Assembly: GCF_004765815.2 (NCBI RefSeq)
Contig: NZ_ML974127.1
Location: 846,927-910,926, forward strand
From: Halorussus salinus
Lineage (GTDB): Archaea > Halobacteriota > Halobacteria > Halobacteriales > Haladaptataceae
Direction of reading: 5' to 3'
Length of the DNA stretch: 64,000 bases
Below, piece after piece: positions 1 through 9,354 of this stretch. A program made the position numbers and the translations under genes. Under the pieces are notes generated by a model, which was given only the letters and a program-made list of their open reading frames with translations, did not search any database and had not been told where the DNA came from. Numbering within the stretch: position 1 is the stretch's first letter; each line of letters starts with the position of its first letter.

Positions 1-1133
1 ATCGCGGCCTCCCCGCCGTTGGCGTAGACCGCGCCGTCTACCGGGACCTGTCCGCCGCCCATGCGAGCGTGGCCGCCCGCGCTCGCGCCGGGAACGTCGT
101 CGGCGACGGTTTCGAGCGCCTTCCCCATGTGGACCCGGTCGTCGCGCGACCGGCCGGAGACGTGGACCGTCTCGTCGCGCCGCCCGTAGACGACCACCGC
201 GGTCACGCCCTCCAACTGGAGGAGTTCGTCGGCGGCCTGCGGGATGGCATCGACGTTGTTCACTCGGCCCACGTCGCTGACCGCGAACGACCCGCGAACG
301 TCGCGCTGGGAGATGGCGCGGGACTTGACTTCCAGCACCTCGGCGCTGACCTGCGGGTTGGCGATGCGGTCCAGCAGGTCCTCGTCCACTCCCTCGTAGA
401 GGTACGCCGCGGCCTCGAACTCCGCGCCGGTACAGCCGTTGGTGAGGTGCTTGGTGTCGCTCTGGACGCCGTAGAGCAGGCCCGTCGAGATTTCCGGGGG
501 AACCGTCATGCCGTCCACGTCGCCGGGGTCGTCGTCGGGAGCGACCGGCGTCCCGCCCACGTCTTCGAGGTATTCGGCGACGATTGTCGCGCAGGCCCCG
601 TAGTCGGTGCGCTGGTCGGTGAACCGCTCGCCGGTCCCGTTTCCGGGGTGGTGGTCAACGACCGCGTAGGGTTCGAGTCGCTCGGCCTCCTCGAAGCCCC
701 GCGGCGTGTTGTGGTCCACCAAGACGACCTCCTCGCAGGCCAGTTCCCGCACGTGGTCTATCTGCTCGAAGTCGAGGTCGAGGACGGTCCGGAACGCGCG
801 GTTCTGCTGGTGGCGAATCTGGCCTGCGAACTGGAGACTCGCGTCGGTGCCGACCTCGCTGGCCAAGTGCGCGACCCCGATGGCGCAGGCCATCGCGTCC
901 GGGTCCGGATTGGGGTGCATCAGGATTGCAACCTCGTCGCGCTTGGCCAGCGCGCGCTTGAGCTTGGCACCCATCGGCCGCCGAATCCAGCGGACGACCA
1001 GCCACAGCGACGCGACCAACGCTATCGCTCCGAGCGCGGCGGCCCCCGCGAGTTCGGGCGAACTCAGGCCGTACGTCTCGGCGGCCCGTACGACTTCCCG
1101 AACCCGGAGTTCCGGGACGACCGGCAGTTGCAT
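1..1133 (-). CDS. DHH/DHHA1 phosphoesterase, membrane-anchored (3' part missing)
   Basis: The reading frame starts at an ATG at 1133 and runs off the left edge. A hydrophobic segment (about residues 20-47) precedes the catalytic domain, so the enzyme probably sits on the cytoplasmic membrane. The DHH signature is intact: HPNPDPDA near residue 68, then VDHN and VDHHPGNG, which supply the Asp/His ligands for two metal ions. Near the edge a DHHA1 domain shows the GGHARMGGGQ substrate-binding motif. This architecture fits nanoRNase/RecJ-like phosphoesterases acting on short oligonucleotides or cyclic dinucleotides; the substrate is not readable from sequence. It lies 61 bp downstream of the epimerase gene on the same strand. 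A second, degenerate relative lies at 18850-19965. Confidence 0.85.
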   Translation of the reverse strand, partial: MQLPVVPELRVREVVRAAETYGLSSPELAGAAALGAIALVASLWLVVRWIRRPMGAKLKRALAKRDEVAILMHPNPDPDAMACAIGVAHLASEVGTDASLQFAGQIRHQQNRAFRTVLDLDFEQIDHVRELACEEVVLVDHNTPRGFEEAERLEPYAVVDHHPGNGTGERFTDQRTDYGACATIVAEYLEDVGGTPVAPDDDPGDVDGMTVPPEISTGLLYGVQSDTKHLTNGCTGAEFEAAAYLYEGVDEDLLDRIANPQVSAEVLEVKSRAISQRDVRGSFAVSDVGRVNNVDAIPQAADELLQLEGVTAVVVYGRRDETVHVSGRSRDDRVHMGKALETVADDVPGASAGGHARMGGGQVPVDGAVYANGGEAA

Positions 1134-1194
1134 GGCTCGCACTGACAACCCCGACGAACAAGAAATTTTCCCGAGATGTAGAAATTTGAGAGGT

Positions 1195-2091
1195 CTACAC
1201 CGATTGGTTCCGGTACGCGTCGATTTCGGCCCGGTAACCCTCCCGATAGGTCGGGTAGCTGAACTCGTAGCCGAGGTCCCGCAACTTCGCGTTGTCGCAT
1301 CGCTTGCTGGTCAGAATCCGGCGCTCGACGCGCTCGGAGAGGTCGTCGTCGGCCAGTCGCTCGTCGGTGGTCTGCTTTGGCGGGGCGGGTTCGCCGCACT
1401 CGTCGGCGAGCCAGTCGGCCAACTCCCACTTCGAGACCGGTTCGTCGTCCACGACCAGCACGACTTCGCCGCGGGCGCGGTCCTCATCCAAGAGGAACCG
1501 GACCGCGCCCGCGGCGTCGTCGCGGTGAATCATGTTCAGATACCCCTCCGTGACCGGTCCCTCCAGATACCGCTCCAGTCGGGTCCGGCCCGGCCCGTAG
1601 ATTCCGGCGAGGCGCGCGACGGTGCCGTCGATGCCGCGGTCCGCGCTCGCTTCGAGGGCCACGCGCTCGGCCTCGGCCAACACTTCGGTCTTGTCGGTCT
1701 GGGGGTCCAGCGGAGTCTCCTCGTCCACCCAGTCGCCGCCGTGGTCGCCGTAGACGCCCGTGCTGGACGTGTAGACCAGTCGTTCCGGCGGGTCGTCTCG
1801 CTCGCCGAACTCTTCGATAGCGGTGTGTAACCCCTCCACGTACACCTCGCGGGCGGCCGCCGCGTCGCGCCCGCCGGAACTCGCCGCGAAGACGAGGGCG
1901 TCGGCGTCGGGCACCGCGGCCAGCGAATCGGCGTCGGTCACGTCGGCCTGCACCGCCTCGAAGCCCGCGTCTTCGATTTCGGCGAGGCCCTCCTCGGAGC
2001 GCCGGACGCCCACCGCGCGGTGGCCCGCGGCGGTCAGTTGGCGACCGAGTTCGAGACCGACGTAGCCGCATCCGAGTATCGCTACGTTCAT
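1195..2091 (-). CDS. NAD-dependent epimerase/dehydratase family (SDR) protein
   Basis: A 298-residue extended short-chain dehydrogenase fold protein. The N-terminus MNVAILGCGYVGLELG carries the glycine-rich NAD(P)-binding motif, which fixes the start at 2091; an in-frame ATG further upstream would add unconserved residues. TSSTGVYGD around residue 110 matches the SDR active-site strand with the serine and tyrosine. It probably oxidises, reduces or epimerises a nucleotide sugar or similar metabolite; the substrate is unknown. It lies upstream of the DHH phosphoesterase on the same strand with 61 bp between them, so co-transcription is possible. The region upstream of its start holds repeat element copy A. 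Confidence 0.85.
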   Translation of the reverse strand: MNVAILGCGYVGLELGRQLTAAGHRAVGVRRSEEGLAEIEDAGFEAVQADVTDADSLAAVPDADALVFAASSGGRDAAAAREVYVEGLHTAIEEFGERDDPPERLVYTSSTGVYGDHGGDWVDEETPLDPQTDKTEVLAEAERVALEASADRGIDGTVARLAGIYGPGRTRLERYLEGPVTEGYLNMIHRDDAAGAVRFLLDEDRARGEVVLVVDDEPVSKWELADWLADECGEPAPPKQTTDERLADDDLSERVERRILTSKRCDNAKLRDLGYEFSYPTYREGYRAEIDAYRNQSV

Positions 2092-2228
2092 GATTTTGCG
2101 TAGGGGTGTGGCCGGGATAACTCCCGCGACGATAGCTGGAGGCATAATTTCATTTGTGAACCGCGCCTATAGAGCTTCTTTAGAACGCTTTGTACTATCT
2201 CGGGCACTGACCGGTGGACCTTCCGACT

Positions 2229-2403
2229 CGGCGCGCGCTGGCGCGGCTTCATGCCGCGCCATCGGCGCGCGAGGGATGAGTAGCGCAGGTCGGAGCGAAG
2301 CGGAGACGAGCAACGCAATCGGGTGGGGAGGACGTGGCCGTTTCTGTGCGGGTGCAGTGCCGTGCGGTCGCGGTAGACTCCTTTGCTCAAGTCTGAAACT
2401 AGC
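2229..2403 (+). repeat. Intergenic modular GC-rich element, copy A
   Basis: This occupies most of the 388-bp gene-free gap 2092-2479, in which I see no gene. Order: a long hairpin at 2232-2271 (arms CGCGCGCTGGCGCGGC and its complement with an ATC bulge), a second segment with GGAGCGAAGCGGAGACGAGC, the block GGGTGGGGAGG, then GTGCAGTGCCGTGCGGTCGCGG, ending in GCTCAAGTCTGAAACTAGC at 2385-2403. The segment from the hairpin to the GGGGAGG block matches copy B (reverse strand near 3120-3247) almost base for base. Other copies are at 9.4, 13.5, 23.8, 31.1 and 34.2 kb. Confidence 0.85.
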
Positions 2404-2479
2404 TTTTCATCTTCGGATGCACCGTTTCGAGCGTCGAGACCGACCCAACCACCGGCAAAACTGAACTCCGAACGAAAAT

Positions 2480-2917
2480 CTATCGCTGACGACTCGCGAT
2501 GAAGTGGTGGAGCGTCGCGTACTCCGCGAGCGTCATCGGCGAGCGCCCCTCGACCTTCTGGTGAACCTGCTTGCCGTCCATCTCGGCGTCAATTTCGGCC
2601 GCGATGGTGTCCACGTCGAGGACCGCCGTCGTCATCCCCATCAGCAGGGTGTCCCGAATTTCCGCGACGATGGCGTCGGCCGGAGGAGCCTCGTCGGCTA
2701 GCGCCGAAATGGCGGCCGCGTCCTCCAAGGTCAGTTCGTCGGCGACGCCGGACTCCTCGTCGGCCAGCGCCTCGACGGTGGCGCGGTCCACGCCCGTCTC
2801 GTCGGCGACCGATTCGACGCCGTGGGTCTCGACGATGGCCGCGAGGTCGGCGACGTACTCCTCGCGGAGGGTTTCGGGCGACGTGGCATCGGGCTCCTCG
2901 ATGTCGTCGTAAATCAT
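2480..2917 (-). CDS. Small conserved haloarchaeal protein (DUF5791-like)
   Basis: A 145-residue acidic soluble protein starting MIYDDIEEPD at 2917; a longer frame upstream lacks conserved-looking sequence. The middle (DETGVDRATVEALADEE) reads like a helix-turn-helix-like segment followed by a helical region that ends in LAEYATLHHFIASRQ. There is no signal peptide or membrane segment. The overall pattern resembles the haloarchaeal DUF5791 family; the function is unknown. It is flanked on both sides by copies of the dispersed element (A downstream, B upstream), so it appears to be a single-gene transcription unit. Confidence 0.75.
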   Translation of the reverse strand: MIYDDIEEPDATSPETLREEYVADLAAIVETHGVESVADETGVDRATVEALADEESGVADELTLEDAAAISALADEAPPADAIVAEIRDTLLMGMTTAVLDVDTIAAEIDAEMDGKQVHQKVEGRSPMTLAEYATLHHFIASRQR

Positions 2918-3057
2918 GGTCGAAGCGAGGAGCCCCGTGGTGAAAGGAGTTTCACTTCGATAGACGTGTGTTTCGGGGCGGTCGTTCGTCCGGGAAGTGG
3001 TTCGACTTTCGTCCGATTCCACCACCACCGACTCTCCTCGGAGTGCCACCCTGCGGC

Positions 3058-3247
3058 ACCGCGACCGCACGGCACTGCACCGCAGACTATCGCCGACCCC
3101 TATCAGACCGCACCGCGACCGCACGCCACCGCACCGCGTCCTCCCCAACCGCCTGCGTTGCTCGTCTCCGCTTCGCTCCGACGTGCGCTACTCGGCCCTC
3201 GCGCGCTGATGGCGCGACCCGCGAGGGGTCGCGCCAGCGCGCGCCGG
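3058..3247 (-). repeat. Intergenic modular GC-rich element, copy B (reverse orientation)
   Basis: Read on the minus strand this repeats copy A: hairpin at 3200-3243 with arms CGCGCGCTGGCGCGACC and GGTCGCGCC-ATC-AGCGCGCG, then GTAGCGCACGTCGGAGCGAAG, GCGGTTGGGGAGGACG and several GTGCGGTCGCGGTGC-like repeats reaching 3058. Compared with copy A the inner stem has changed on both arms, so pairing is kept. Next to it, 3253-3304 is an imperfect 26-bp direct duplication. The 436-bp gap 2918-3353 holds nothing else I can recognise apart from the promoter region of the gene at 2917. Confidence 0.85.
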
Positions 3248-3353
3248 GTCCTCGGTGTCGTTGGCACGGCCCAGTCGTCGGTGTCGTTGGCGCGGTCCGG
3301 TCGTCGGCGAGATTTCGCGTCCCGAATCGAAACTGAGAGCCTCGCGCCGCGAC

Positions 3354-6300
3354 TCACGACCACCCCGGCGAGGTCTCGTCGCGGTTTCCGTCCCGGTCGC
3401 CGACGCCCGGCGGACCCGGCGGCACGACCACGACGACGACCGTCTCGGTCTCGAAGGCGACCGGCGTCGTGCGCCCGAGGAGTTCCCGCTCCCCGTCGCC
3501 GTCCCAGTCCACCCTCACTTGTCCGGCCTCCCGCACGTAGACCGCCGACTCGCCGGGCGGCCCCTGCGGCGCGGCGACCGCGAAGCGGGCGTACTTCCCG
3601 CGCACGTCCACCGACCAGACGTTGAGCGTCGCGTACCAGTAGCCCGGCACGGGTGCGACGGGCAACCCGGCGGGGACCGCACCCAAGACCTCGCCGAACC
3701 ACCGCTCGCTGGCGAGTTCAGTCGCATTGGCGAGACCGGTCGTCACCGCCTGCTTGAGCGCGGTCTGGGCGACCTGTCGGGTCACGCTCGCGGTCTCGTT
3801 CACCGTCTCGCGGGGTATCTCCGCCACCGACCCGCGGGCCGACTCGACCGCCAACTCCGCCCGGAGGCGCACCCAGTCGCGTCGGTCGGGCCGTCCGAGC
3901 GCGGGTCGCTCGCGGACCAGCGCCGCCGCGATGGCCCGCCCCGCCGACCCGTTCGCCACCGCGAGCGCCCGCCCGGCAGTGGTGTTCCACCGCGCCAGTC
4001 CCGACCGGACCGCGGCCCGGCGCTCGCGCTCGGTCAGGTCGAACCGCGACAGGGCCATCCCGGCGACCACCTCACGGCGAAGGTCTCGCATCGACGCCGC
4101 GAGCGCCCCCCGAAGCGCGTCGCGTCGCCGGACGAGGCTTCGATTCGTCTCGTCGGCCACCGACTCGTTCCCCGTCTCCGCGACCGTCCGATTCGCGGCC
4201 CGGAGCGCCAGCGCGGCGGTCCGGAGGTCGGTCTCGCCCGCCCCGCCGTCGCCGACCACCGCCGCCGCGACCGACTCCGCGGCGTCGCCGTACGGCACCG
4301 CGAAGACGTTCTCGTTCCGCGCCGCGAGGGGATGGGTCTCGCCCTCGGCCGGAATCGCGGCGACCTCCTCGTGGTCGAGACCCGCCAGCGTGAGATAGGG
4401 CGGCGCGCCAGCGACGCTCAGATTCAGCGACCGCCCCGGCCCGTCGGCGGGGAGCGGTCGCGGCGGCGGGGACTCGGGCGTCGTCCGAGCGCGCAGAATC
4501 TTCCGGGCGCGGTCGAGCGACACGCCAGCGTCGCCGAGCGCACCCGAAAGCCCCTGCCGCGTTTGCGACTCCCGCTCCGCCCGCGCGTCCAACCGCCCGA
4601 GGAGTCTCCCGAGATACGCCGCCCGTGCCGCGACCCGCGCCCGGTCGGCCACGCCGTCGTAGCGGGCGGGAGCGTCGAGGAGGTCCGCCCGCTGACTCCG
4701 GACTGCGCGAGCGAGGTCGGCGGTCGGCGGCTCCCCGCCGACGGCCCGGTTCCGAGCGACCGTCACCGAGAGGTTCCGGACGCGCTCGCGCAGGGCGGCG
4801 AGGTCCCGGTAGACCCACCGCCGGAGACCCGTCGCCCGTCGCCCGACGACCGACTCGGGCCGCGTGTCCAGCGTTCCATCGACCGCCCGCCGCGCCAACG
4901 CGTCGAACCCGCCCCGCGTCTCGACCACCGCGTCGGTCGCCCGCCGGGCCAGACTCCGGAAGTTCGGCCCGTCGAGCGCGCCGCCGCGCTCGTGGACGCC
5001 CGAGACGGGGCGCGACGGCGCAACCTCGCTGTTCACCCGGTGGCTTCCCGCCACGCCGACGCGCACGACGAACTCGTCGGTCCAACGTTGGACGGTCCGG
5101 CGCGTGTCGGCGGCGGTCCCGCGAGTCGTCTCGTTCCCGCGTCTCGTCTCGTTTCGGTCGCGCTCGCGGACCCACTCGGCGACCAGCGCGTGTGTCCGGA
5201 CGACCCGGCGCGGCTCACTGTCGAGGAGGTGGTACTCCTCGGGCGTGCCGAGCGAGAGGTCGTTCCCGGCCGCGTCGCCCGCCGACCGCTCGACTGCCGT
5301 CTCCGTCCGGACCTCAGTACTGCGGAGCGTCCAGTTCGCGCCCGGCGACTCCGGCGCGGGGCGGGTTTCGCTCCTGCCCTCACTCTCGCGGACCGCGGCG
5401 ACGAGACGTGCCTCCGCGGCGTACGCCGACCGCAGGACGCCAGCGAGGTCGGTCCCGTTCGCGCCGGTCACGAGCGCCGCGAACGCGCGGTCCGCGGTCC
5501 GGTTCACGCCGACCCGGAACGTCTTCCGACCGGCGCGCGACCGCTCGCTCAGATTCCTGCTCGTCGCGCCGCCGGGCATCGGATTGCGCTTCTGGTAGTC
5601 CTTCGCGGCGGCGAGGAGTTGGTCGGTTCGGGCCGACCCTCTCCGGGCGTTCGCCGCGGTGAGCAGGTCGGTCGCGCCAACGCGGGCGGTCGCCCACGCG
5701 ACCGCCCGGCGCGCTCGCGGGTCGCTCCGGCCGAACGCCGCCCGCTGTTCGCGCAGGAGCGCGCCGTTCGCGGCGAGTTCGACGTGGCGGTTCGCCAGCA
5801 CGTTCTCGACGGGCGCGCCGCCGTACTGGGCGTAGCCCCGCGCCCACGTTATCGCGTAGAGTCGCGCGGTGAGTCGCTGGCCGAGACCGGGCGCGAGCGG
5901 GCCGCGATTCAGCCGCGACTCGAAACGTTCGGTGCGCTCGTGGAGCGCCAGCGCGGGCGTCGCCACGACCAACTCGGGCGCGAGTCGCTCGCGTGCGACG
6001 ACGCGACCTCCTCGCGTCGCAGTGACCGAGACGTTCCGGATGCGGACGCGCAACCCGGCGTTCTCGGCGCTCCGGGATTCGTTCTCTCCGCCCGCCGGTT
6101 CGATTTCGACGCGGCGCTTGGCCGCCCGGAGGTCCGAGGCGTTGCGTATCGGCGGGAGCGAGACCGCGGCCCGGACTCGCCCGGCGTCGCCACCGCCGGT
6201 CCGGACCGAGACCTCGCCCAGCGCCTCGCGCGCCGCCAGATAGATTCGGATTCGGAGCGCGTCGCGGAACGGCGTCGAGGAGTTCAGCGCGCGGCCCGCC

Positions 6301-6542
6301 GTGGAGTTCGCCGGGAGCGTCACCGGGGCGCTCGCGGCCTCCCGTCCGGCCTCGGCGACCGCGCCGCGGAGCGCGCTGTTCGTCGCGGCCGTCGCGCGCT
6401 CGACCGCCACCCCGACCGAATCGTCGGTCCGAGGAGCCGGACCACCCGCCAGCGAGGCGCTGAGGGCCGCGCTCCCGACCAGCAGGAGGACGCCGACGAG
6501 CGCGAAGGGGACCCGGCCGCGCCGGTCCTCGGCCAGTCTCAC
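3354..6542 (-). CDS. Very large membrane-anchored exported protein of pilus/Tad-like locus (DUF7286-like)
   Basis: About 1062 residues. A short cytoplasmic stretch (VRLAEDRRGRVPFAL) leads into one N-terminal membrane helix (FALVGVLLLVGSAALSASLAGG). A long extracytoplasmic domain follows, rich in Ala/Arg with many N-x-S/T sites such as NRTADR and NETASV. A conserved-looking patch near residues 910-960 (PVAPVPGYWYATLNVW) is followed by a short hydrophobic stretch near the end (TVVVVVVPPGPPG). It has the single N-terminal helix layout of an archaeal pseudopilin but is far larger. I chose the GTG at 6542 because its GTGA overlaps the TGA of the upstream gene, as at other junctions of this locus; a GTG at 6551 is the alternative. 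It is the last gene of the four-gene block 7930-3354. Confidence 0.75.
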   Translation of the reverse strand: MRLAEDRRGRVPFALVGVLLLVGSAALSASLAGGPAPRTDDSVGVAVERATAATNSALRGAVAEAGREAASAPVTLPANSTAGRALNSSTPFRDALRIRIYLAAREALGEVSVRTGGGDAGRVRAAVSLPPIRNASDLRAAKRRVEIEPAGGENESRSAENAGLRVRIRNVSVTATRGGRVVARERLAPELVVATPALALHERTERFESRLNRGPLAPGLGQRLTARLYAITWARGYAQYGGAPVENVLANRHVELAANGALLREQRAAFGRSDPRARRAVAWATARVGATDLLTAANARRGSARTDQLLAAAKDYQKRNPMPGGATSRNLSERSRAGRKTFRVGVNRTADRAFAALVTGANGTDLAGVLRSAYAAEARLVAAVRESEGRSETRPAPESPGANWTLRSTEVRTETAVERSAGDAAGNDLSLGTPEEYHLLDSEPRRVVRTHALVAEWVRERDRNETRRGNETTRGTAADTRRTVQRWTDEFVVRVGVAGSHRVNSEVAPSRPVSGVHERGGALDGPNFRSLARRATDAVVETRGGFDALARRAVDGTLDTRPESVVGRRATGLRRWVYRDLAALRERVRNLSVTVARNRAVGGEPPTADLARAVRSQRADLLDAPARYDGVADRARVAARAAYLGRLLGRLDARAERESQTRQGLSGALGDAGVSLDRARKILRARTTPESPPPRPLPADGPGRSLNLSVAGAPPYLTLAGLDHEEVAAIPAEGETHPLAARNENVFAVPYGDAAESVAAAVVGDGGAGETDLRTAALALRAANRTVAETGNESVADETNRSLVRRRDALRGALAASMRDLRREVVAGMALSRFDLTERERRAAVRSGLARWNTTAGRALAVANGSAGRAIAAALVRERPALGRPDRRDWVRLRAELAVESARGSVAEIPRETVNETASVTRQVAQTALKQAVTTGLANATELASERWFGEVLGAVPAGLPVAPVPGYWYATLNVWSVDVRGKYARFAVAAPQGPPGESAVYVREAGQVRVDWDGDGERELLGRTTPVAFETETVVVVVVPPGPPGVGDRDGNRDETSPGWS

Positions 6543-7081
6543 CGCGACCACGTCCTGACCGAGACGGTGACGCCCCGGACCGCGAACGCGGCCGCGGACA
6601 CGTCGGCGTCCGGGGGCGGCGCAGGACCGGCGGCGACGCGGGCGGGGCGGTCGGTCGGAGTGGAACTCGATGCGAACGCCGGGCGCGCGACGACTCGCGC
6701 CCGGATATCGGCTCGGCGGAGCGTTCGACCGACTCGGGTCGTGACCGCCCGGAGGAAGGCAGTCGCGTTTCGACTCGCTTTCGCCCTGACCGCACTCGCT
6801 AACAGTCCGGCGAGTGTGTCGTGAACCGTCCGATTTCGATGCTTGGCGGCGCTCGCGGCGGACCGCTCGGCAGACGCCGGGGGCGAGAACGAGGAGGGCG
6901 AGCGATAGGTCACGCTCGCGGTACTCGTCGCCAGCAGGGCGGCGGTCCGGTCGGCCTCCTCGGGCGCGACCGCACGTTCGGGTCTTTTCTCCCCCGCTGG
7001 CGTCCCGGCCAGCGTCACCGCGCTCGCCGAGACCAACAGCAGGCAGAGCGACACGTCCAGCACCGTGCTGATTGCTCTCAC
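6539..7081 (-). CDS. Membrane-anchored pilin-like protein of Tad-like locus (DUF7284-like)
   Basis: A 180-residue protein beginning VRAISTVLDVSLCLLLVSASAVTLAG: a very short cytoplasmic head followed directly by a hydrophobic helix, typical of archaeal pilin-like subunits. The rest is extracytoplasmic. The GTG start at 7081 overlaps the TGA of the preceding gene by four bases, and its own TGA overlaps the GTG of the next gene in the same way, so translation of the block is probably coupled. The protein probably contributes to the surface filament or its assembly; no direct functional evidence is visible. Confidence 0.75.
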   Translation of the reverse strand: MRAISTVLDVSLCLLLVSASAVTLAGTPAGEKRPERAVAPEEADRTAALLATSTASVTYRSPSSFSPPASAERSAASAAKHRNRTVHDTLAGLLASAVRAKASRNATAFLRAVTTRVGRTLRRADIRARVVARPAFASSSTPTDRPARVAAGPAPPPDADVSAAAFAVRGVTVSVRTWSR

Positions 7082-7485
7082 GACCACACCTCCGCGCGGA
7101 GGCGGCCGGGCCGGACGCTCCCCGGCGCGACGCGGACGCTCACGGCGCGGCGGGCCGCGTCGGCGCTCGGCGGCGGGGTCGGCCCGGCCTGCCACGACTC
7201 GTCGGCCGTCCGGAGGGTCAGATTGACTCGGTATCCCGCCGGACCGGCGCGCAGTCCCGCGGCGAGCGACTGGGGGTCCGCGACGCCGGTCTCGGAAATC
7301 GCGCGCGCCGCTCGCTCGACGGCTGGGTCCGCGAGGTTCCGGTCGGGCGTCGGAATCACGTCCCCGAGGAGACCGGCGTACGCCGACAGCGCGACGCCGA
7401 CCGCGAAGACGGCCGCGAGCGCCGCGAGGGGTTCGACCTGCGCGCGCTCCGGGTGGGGGAAGTCGCTATCCGACCAGCGTGACAT
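7078..7485 (-). CDS. TadE-like membrane-anchored protein (DUF7285-like)
   Basis: A 135-residue protein. Residues 1-15 are hydrophilic, then RAQVEPLAALAAVFAVGVAL forms the single membrane helix. The arrangement resembles the R-G-x-x-x-E-F helix start of TadE-type pseudopilins, with Glu near position +5 of the helix; this parallel is my inference. The remainder is a small extracytoplasmic domain. It overlaps the upstream gene by 20 bp and the downstream gene by a GTGA junction, so it belongs to the tight block 7930-3354. Confidence 0.75.
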   Translation of the reverse strand: MSRWSDSDFPHPERAQVEPLAALAAVFAVGVALSAYAGLLGDVIPTPDRNLADPAVERAARAISETGVADPQSLAAGLRAGPAGYRVNLTLRTADESWQAGPTPPPSADAARRAVSVRVAPGSVRPGRLRAEVWS

Positions 7486-7930
7486 CGACGCCCTCCCACG
7501 AGACCCGCCGGACGGTCAACTGCTCGCGCGAGCGCCACGTCGGCGTCCGGTCGCGCGCGGCAGCCCCGGCGCGCCGGAACTCGGCGGGAGCGGAGAACGC
7601 GTTCTCGGGCGGCGTCCCCTGCAACACGTCCCAGAGCGCGGTGTCGCGCCGGACCGGCGTCACCGGCCCGTAGGCGAACGTCGCGTGGCCAGTCGCGCCG
7701 TCGTCCCGGAGCCAGAGGCGGTAGGGACCGACGCGGGTCTCCTCGGCCGCGAGCGGGTGGACCCCGGTCGTCTCGTGGGCGCTCGCCGCGACGGAATCGA
7801 CGGTGGCGGCGGCGCTCGGGGCGTCCGGCGGCGGTGCCCGCGGGAGCGTCGCCGCGAGACCGACCGCGGTGGTGCTGGCCAGCGCGAGGCCGACCCAGAG
7901 ATACCACGTCTCGACTGGTGCGTCGAACAT
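7466..7930 (-). CDS. Membrane-anchored protein of pilus/Tad-like locus (DUF7283-like)
   Basis: A 154-residue protein starting MFDAPVETWYLWVGLALASTT. A single N-terminal helix is followed by an extracytoplasmic domain with VYGR-poor, Thr/Arg-rich sequence ending in RVSWEGVDVTLVG. It is the first gene of the four-gene block. The 111-bp gap to solA, on the opposite strand, is the only space for a promoter for this half of the locus. The other half (14865-9611) is upstream beyond solA on the same strand, which suggests the two halves were once contiguous. Confidence 0.75.
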   Translation of the reverse strand: MFDAPVETWYLWVGLALASTTAVGLAATLPRAPPPDAPSAAATVDSVAASAHETTGVHPLAAEETRVGPYRLWLRDDGATGHATFAYGPVTPVRRDTALWDVLQGTPPENAFSAPAEFRRAGAAARDRTPTWRSREQLTVRRVSWEGVDVTLVG

Positions 7931-8041
7931 GGGCCGGGTTCGTCCCGTCTTCGGGTTTAAAGTCGAGGGTGTACGCGACGCGCCGTCGGAACGACTCGCG
8001 CAACCGGAGCGAATTAGGCCCGGCCGGACGACTCACCCCGT

Positions 8042-9271
8042 ATGTCCACCAGCGATTCGGACCGGTACGACGCCATCGTCGTCGGCGTCGGCGGGATGGG
8101 AAGCGCCGCGGCGTACCACCTCGCCGACCGCGGGCGGGACGTTCTGGGTTTAGAACGCTACGACGTACCCCACACGCGGGGCTCCTCGCACGGCTACACC
8201 CGAATCATCCGACTGGCGTACTATGAGCATCCCTCCTACGTCCCCCTGCTCCGCTCGGCCTACGACGAGTGGGCCGCCCTCGGCGACGAGCGCGGCGAGG
8301 AGATCGTCCACGAGACCGGTTCGGTCGCGGTCGGGCCGCCGGACAGCGAGATTTTCGAGGGCGCGCGCCGGGCCTGCCGGGAACACGACCTCGACCACGA
8401 CGTGCTGTCGGGAGCCGAACTGAACGACCGCTTTCCCGGCTACGACGTGCCCGAGGAGTTCCGCGCGGTGTTCCAACCGCAGGGCGGGTTCGTCGTCCCC
8501 GAGGAGTGCATCGTCGCGCACGTCGAGGGCGCGCAGGCCCGCGGAGCCGAAATCCGCGCTCGGACGGCGGTCCGCGACTGGCGCGCGCTCGACGACGGCG
8601 GCGTCGAAGTCGAAGCGGCGTCGGCGCTCGACGGCGCGGGCGAGACGACCGACGACGCGACCGCGACCGGCGACACCACAACCGGCGACACCACGACCTA
8701 CGAAGCCGACTCGCTCGTCTTCGCGGCGGGCGCGTGGACCGGCAAACTCCTGCCCGAACTCGCGCCCGTGCTGGAACCCGAGCGGCAGGTCTTGGGCTGG
8801 TTCCAACCCGACGACCCCGACCGATTCGCGCCGGAGTCGTTCCCCGTCTTCTCGATGCGGTGTGACGAGGGGTACTTCTACGGCTTCCCGATTCACGGCG
8901 TGCCGGGCGTCAAGGTCGGGAAGTACAACCACCGGCGCGAGACGGTGGACCCCGACGAGATGCACCGCGAACCGACCGCGAGAGACGAGGAGCTTCTGCG
9001 CGAGTACGTCGAGGGCTACTTCGCGGACGCCGCGGGACCGACCATGCGCCTCTCGACGTGCCTGTTCACGAACACGCCGGACGAGCGATTCGTCGTGGAC
9101 ACCCACCCCGACCATCCGCAGGTCGCGGTCGCCGCGGGATTCTCGGGCCACGGGTTCAAGTTTTCGAGCGTGATGGGGTCCGTTCTCGCGGATTTGGCAA
9201 CCGACGGCGAGACCGACCACCCCATCGACCAGTTCGCCATCGACCGCTTCGACCAGTTGACTCTCGGGTAA
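8042..9271 (+). CDS. solA: Sarcosine/N-methyl-tryptophan oxidase-like FAD enzyme
   Basis: A 409-residue flavin amine oxidase of the MSOX/MTOX family. The Rossmann motif VGVGGMGSAAAYHLADRG binds the FAD adenosine, and GSSHGYTRIIRLAYYE is the family's conserved flavin-contacting segment. Cys340 in STCLFTNTPDERFVVD aligns with the cysteine that carries covalent FAD in monomeric sarcosine oxidase, and AAGFSGHGFKFSSVMG near the C-terminus is the usual closing motif. A low-complexity acidic/Thr insertion (TTDDATATGDTTTGD, near residue 205) is unusual and likely a surface loop. The enzyme would oxidise an N-methylated or secondary amino acid to give hydrogen peroxide. It lies on the opposite strand inside an otherwise co-directional pilus locus. 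Confidence 0.85.
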   Translation: MSTSDSDRYDAIVVGVGGMGSAAAYHLADRGRDVLGLERYDVPHTRGSSHGYTRIIRLAYYEHPSYVPLLRSAYDEWAALGDERGEEIVHETGSVAVGPPDSEIFEGARRACREHDLDHDVLSGAELNDRFPGYDVPEEFRAVFQPQGGFVVPEECIVAHVEGAQARGAEIRARTAVRDWRALDDGGVEVEAASALDGAGETTDDATATGDTTTGDTTTYEADSLVFAAGAWTGKLLPELAPVLEPERQVLGWFQPDDPDRFAPESFPVFSMRCDEGYFYGFPIHGVPGVKVGKYNHRRETVDPDEMHREPTARDEELLREYVEGYFADAAGPTMRLSTCLFTNTPDERFVVDTHPDHPQVAVAAGFSGHGFKFSSVMGSVLADLATDGETDHPIDQFAIDRFDQLTLG

Positions 9272-9354
9272 CGTTCGTCACGACGGCGGGTTCTCCTCGG
9301 TGAGATACCGTGACTGTCGGTGGCCGAGAGCGAACTGTTGCCGACGCCACGGAG

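Noticed and set aside
3255-6824. An 1189-residue plus-strand frame opposite the large pilus-locus protein
   Set aside because: Arg/Pro-rich composition with no domain pattern; the minus strand has a signal anchor, GTGA junctions and acidic haloarchaeal composition.
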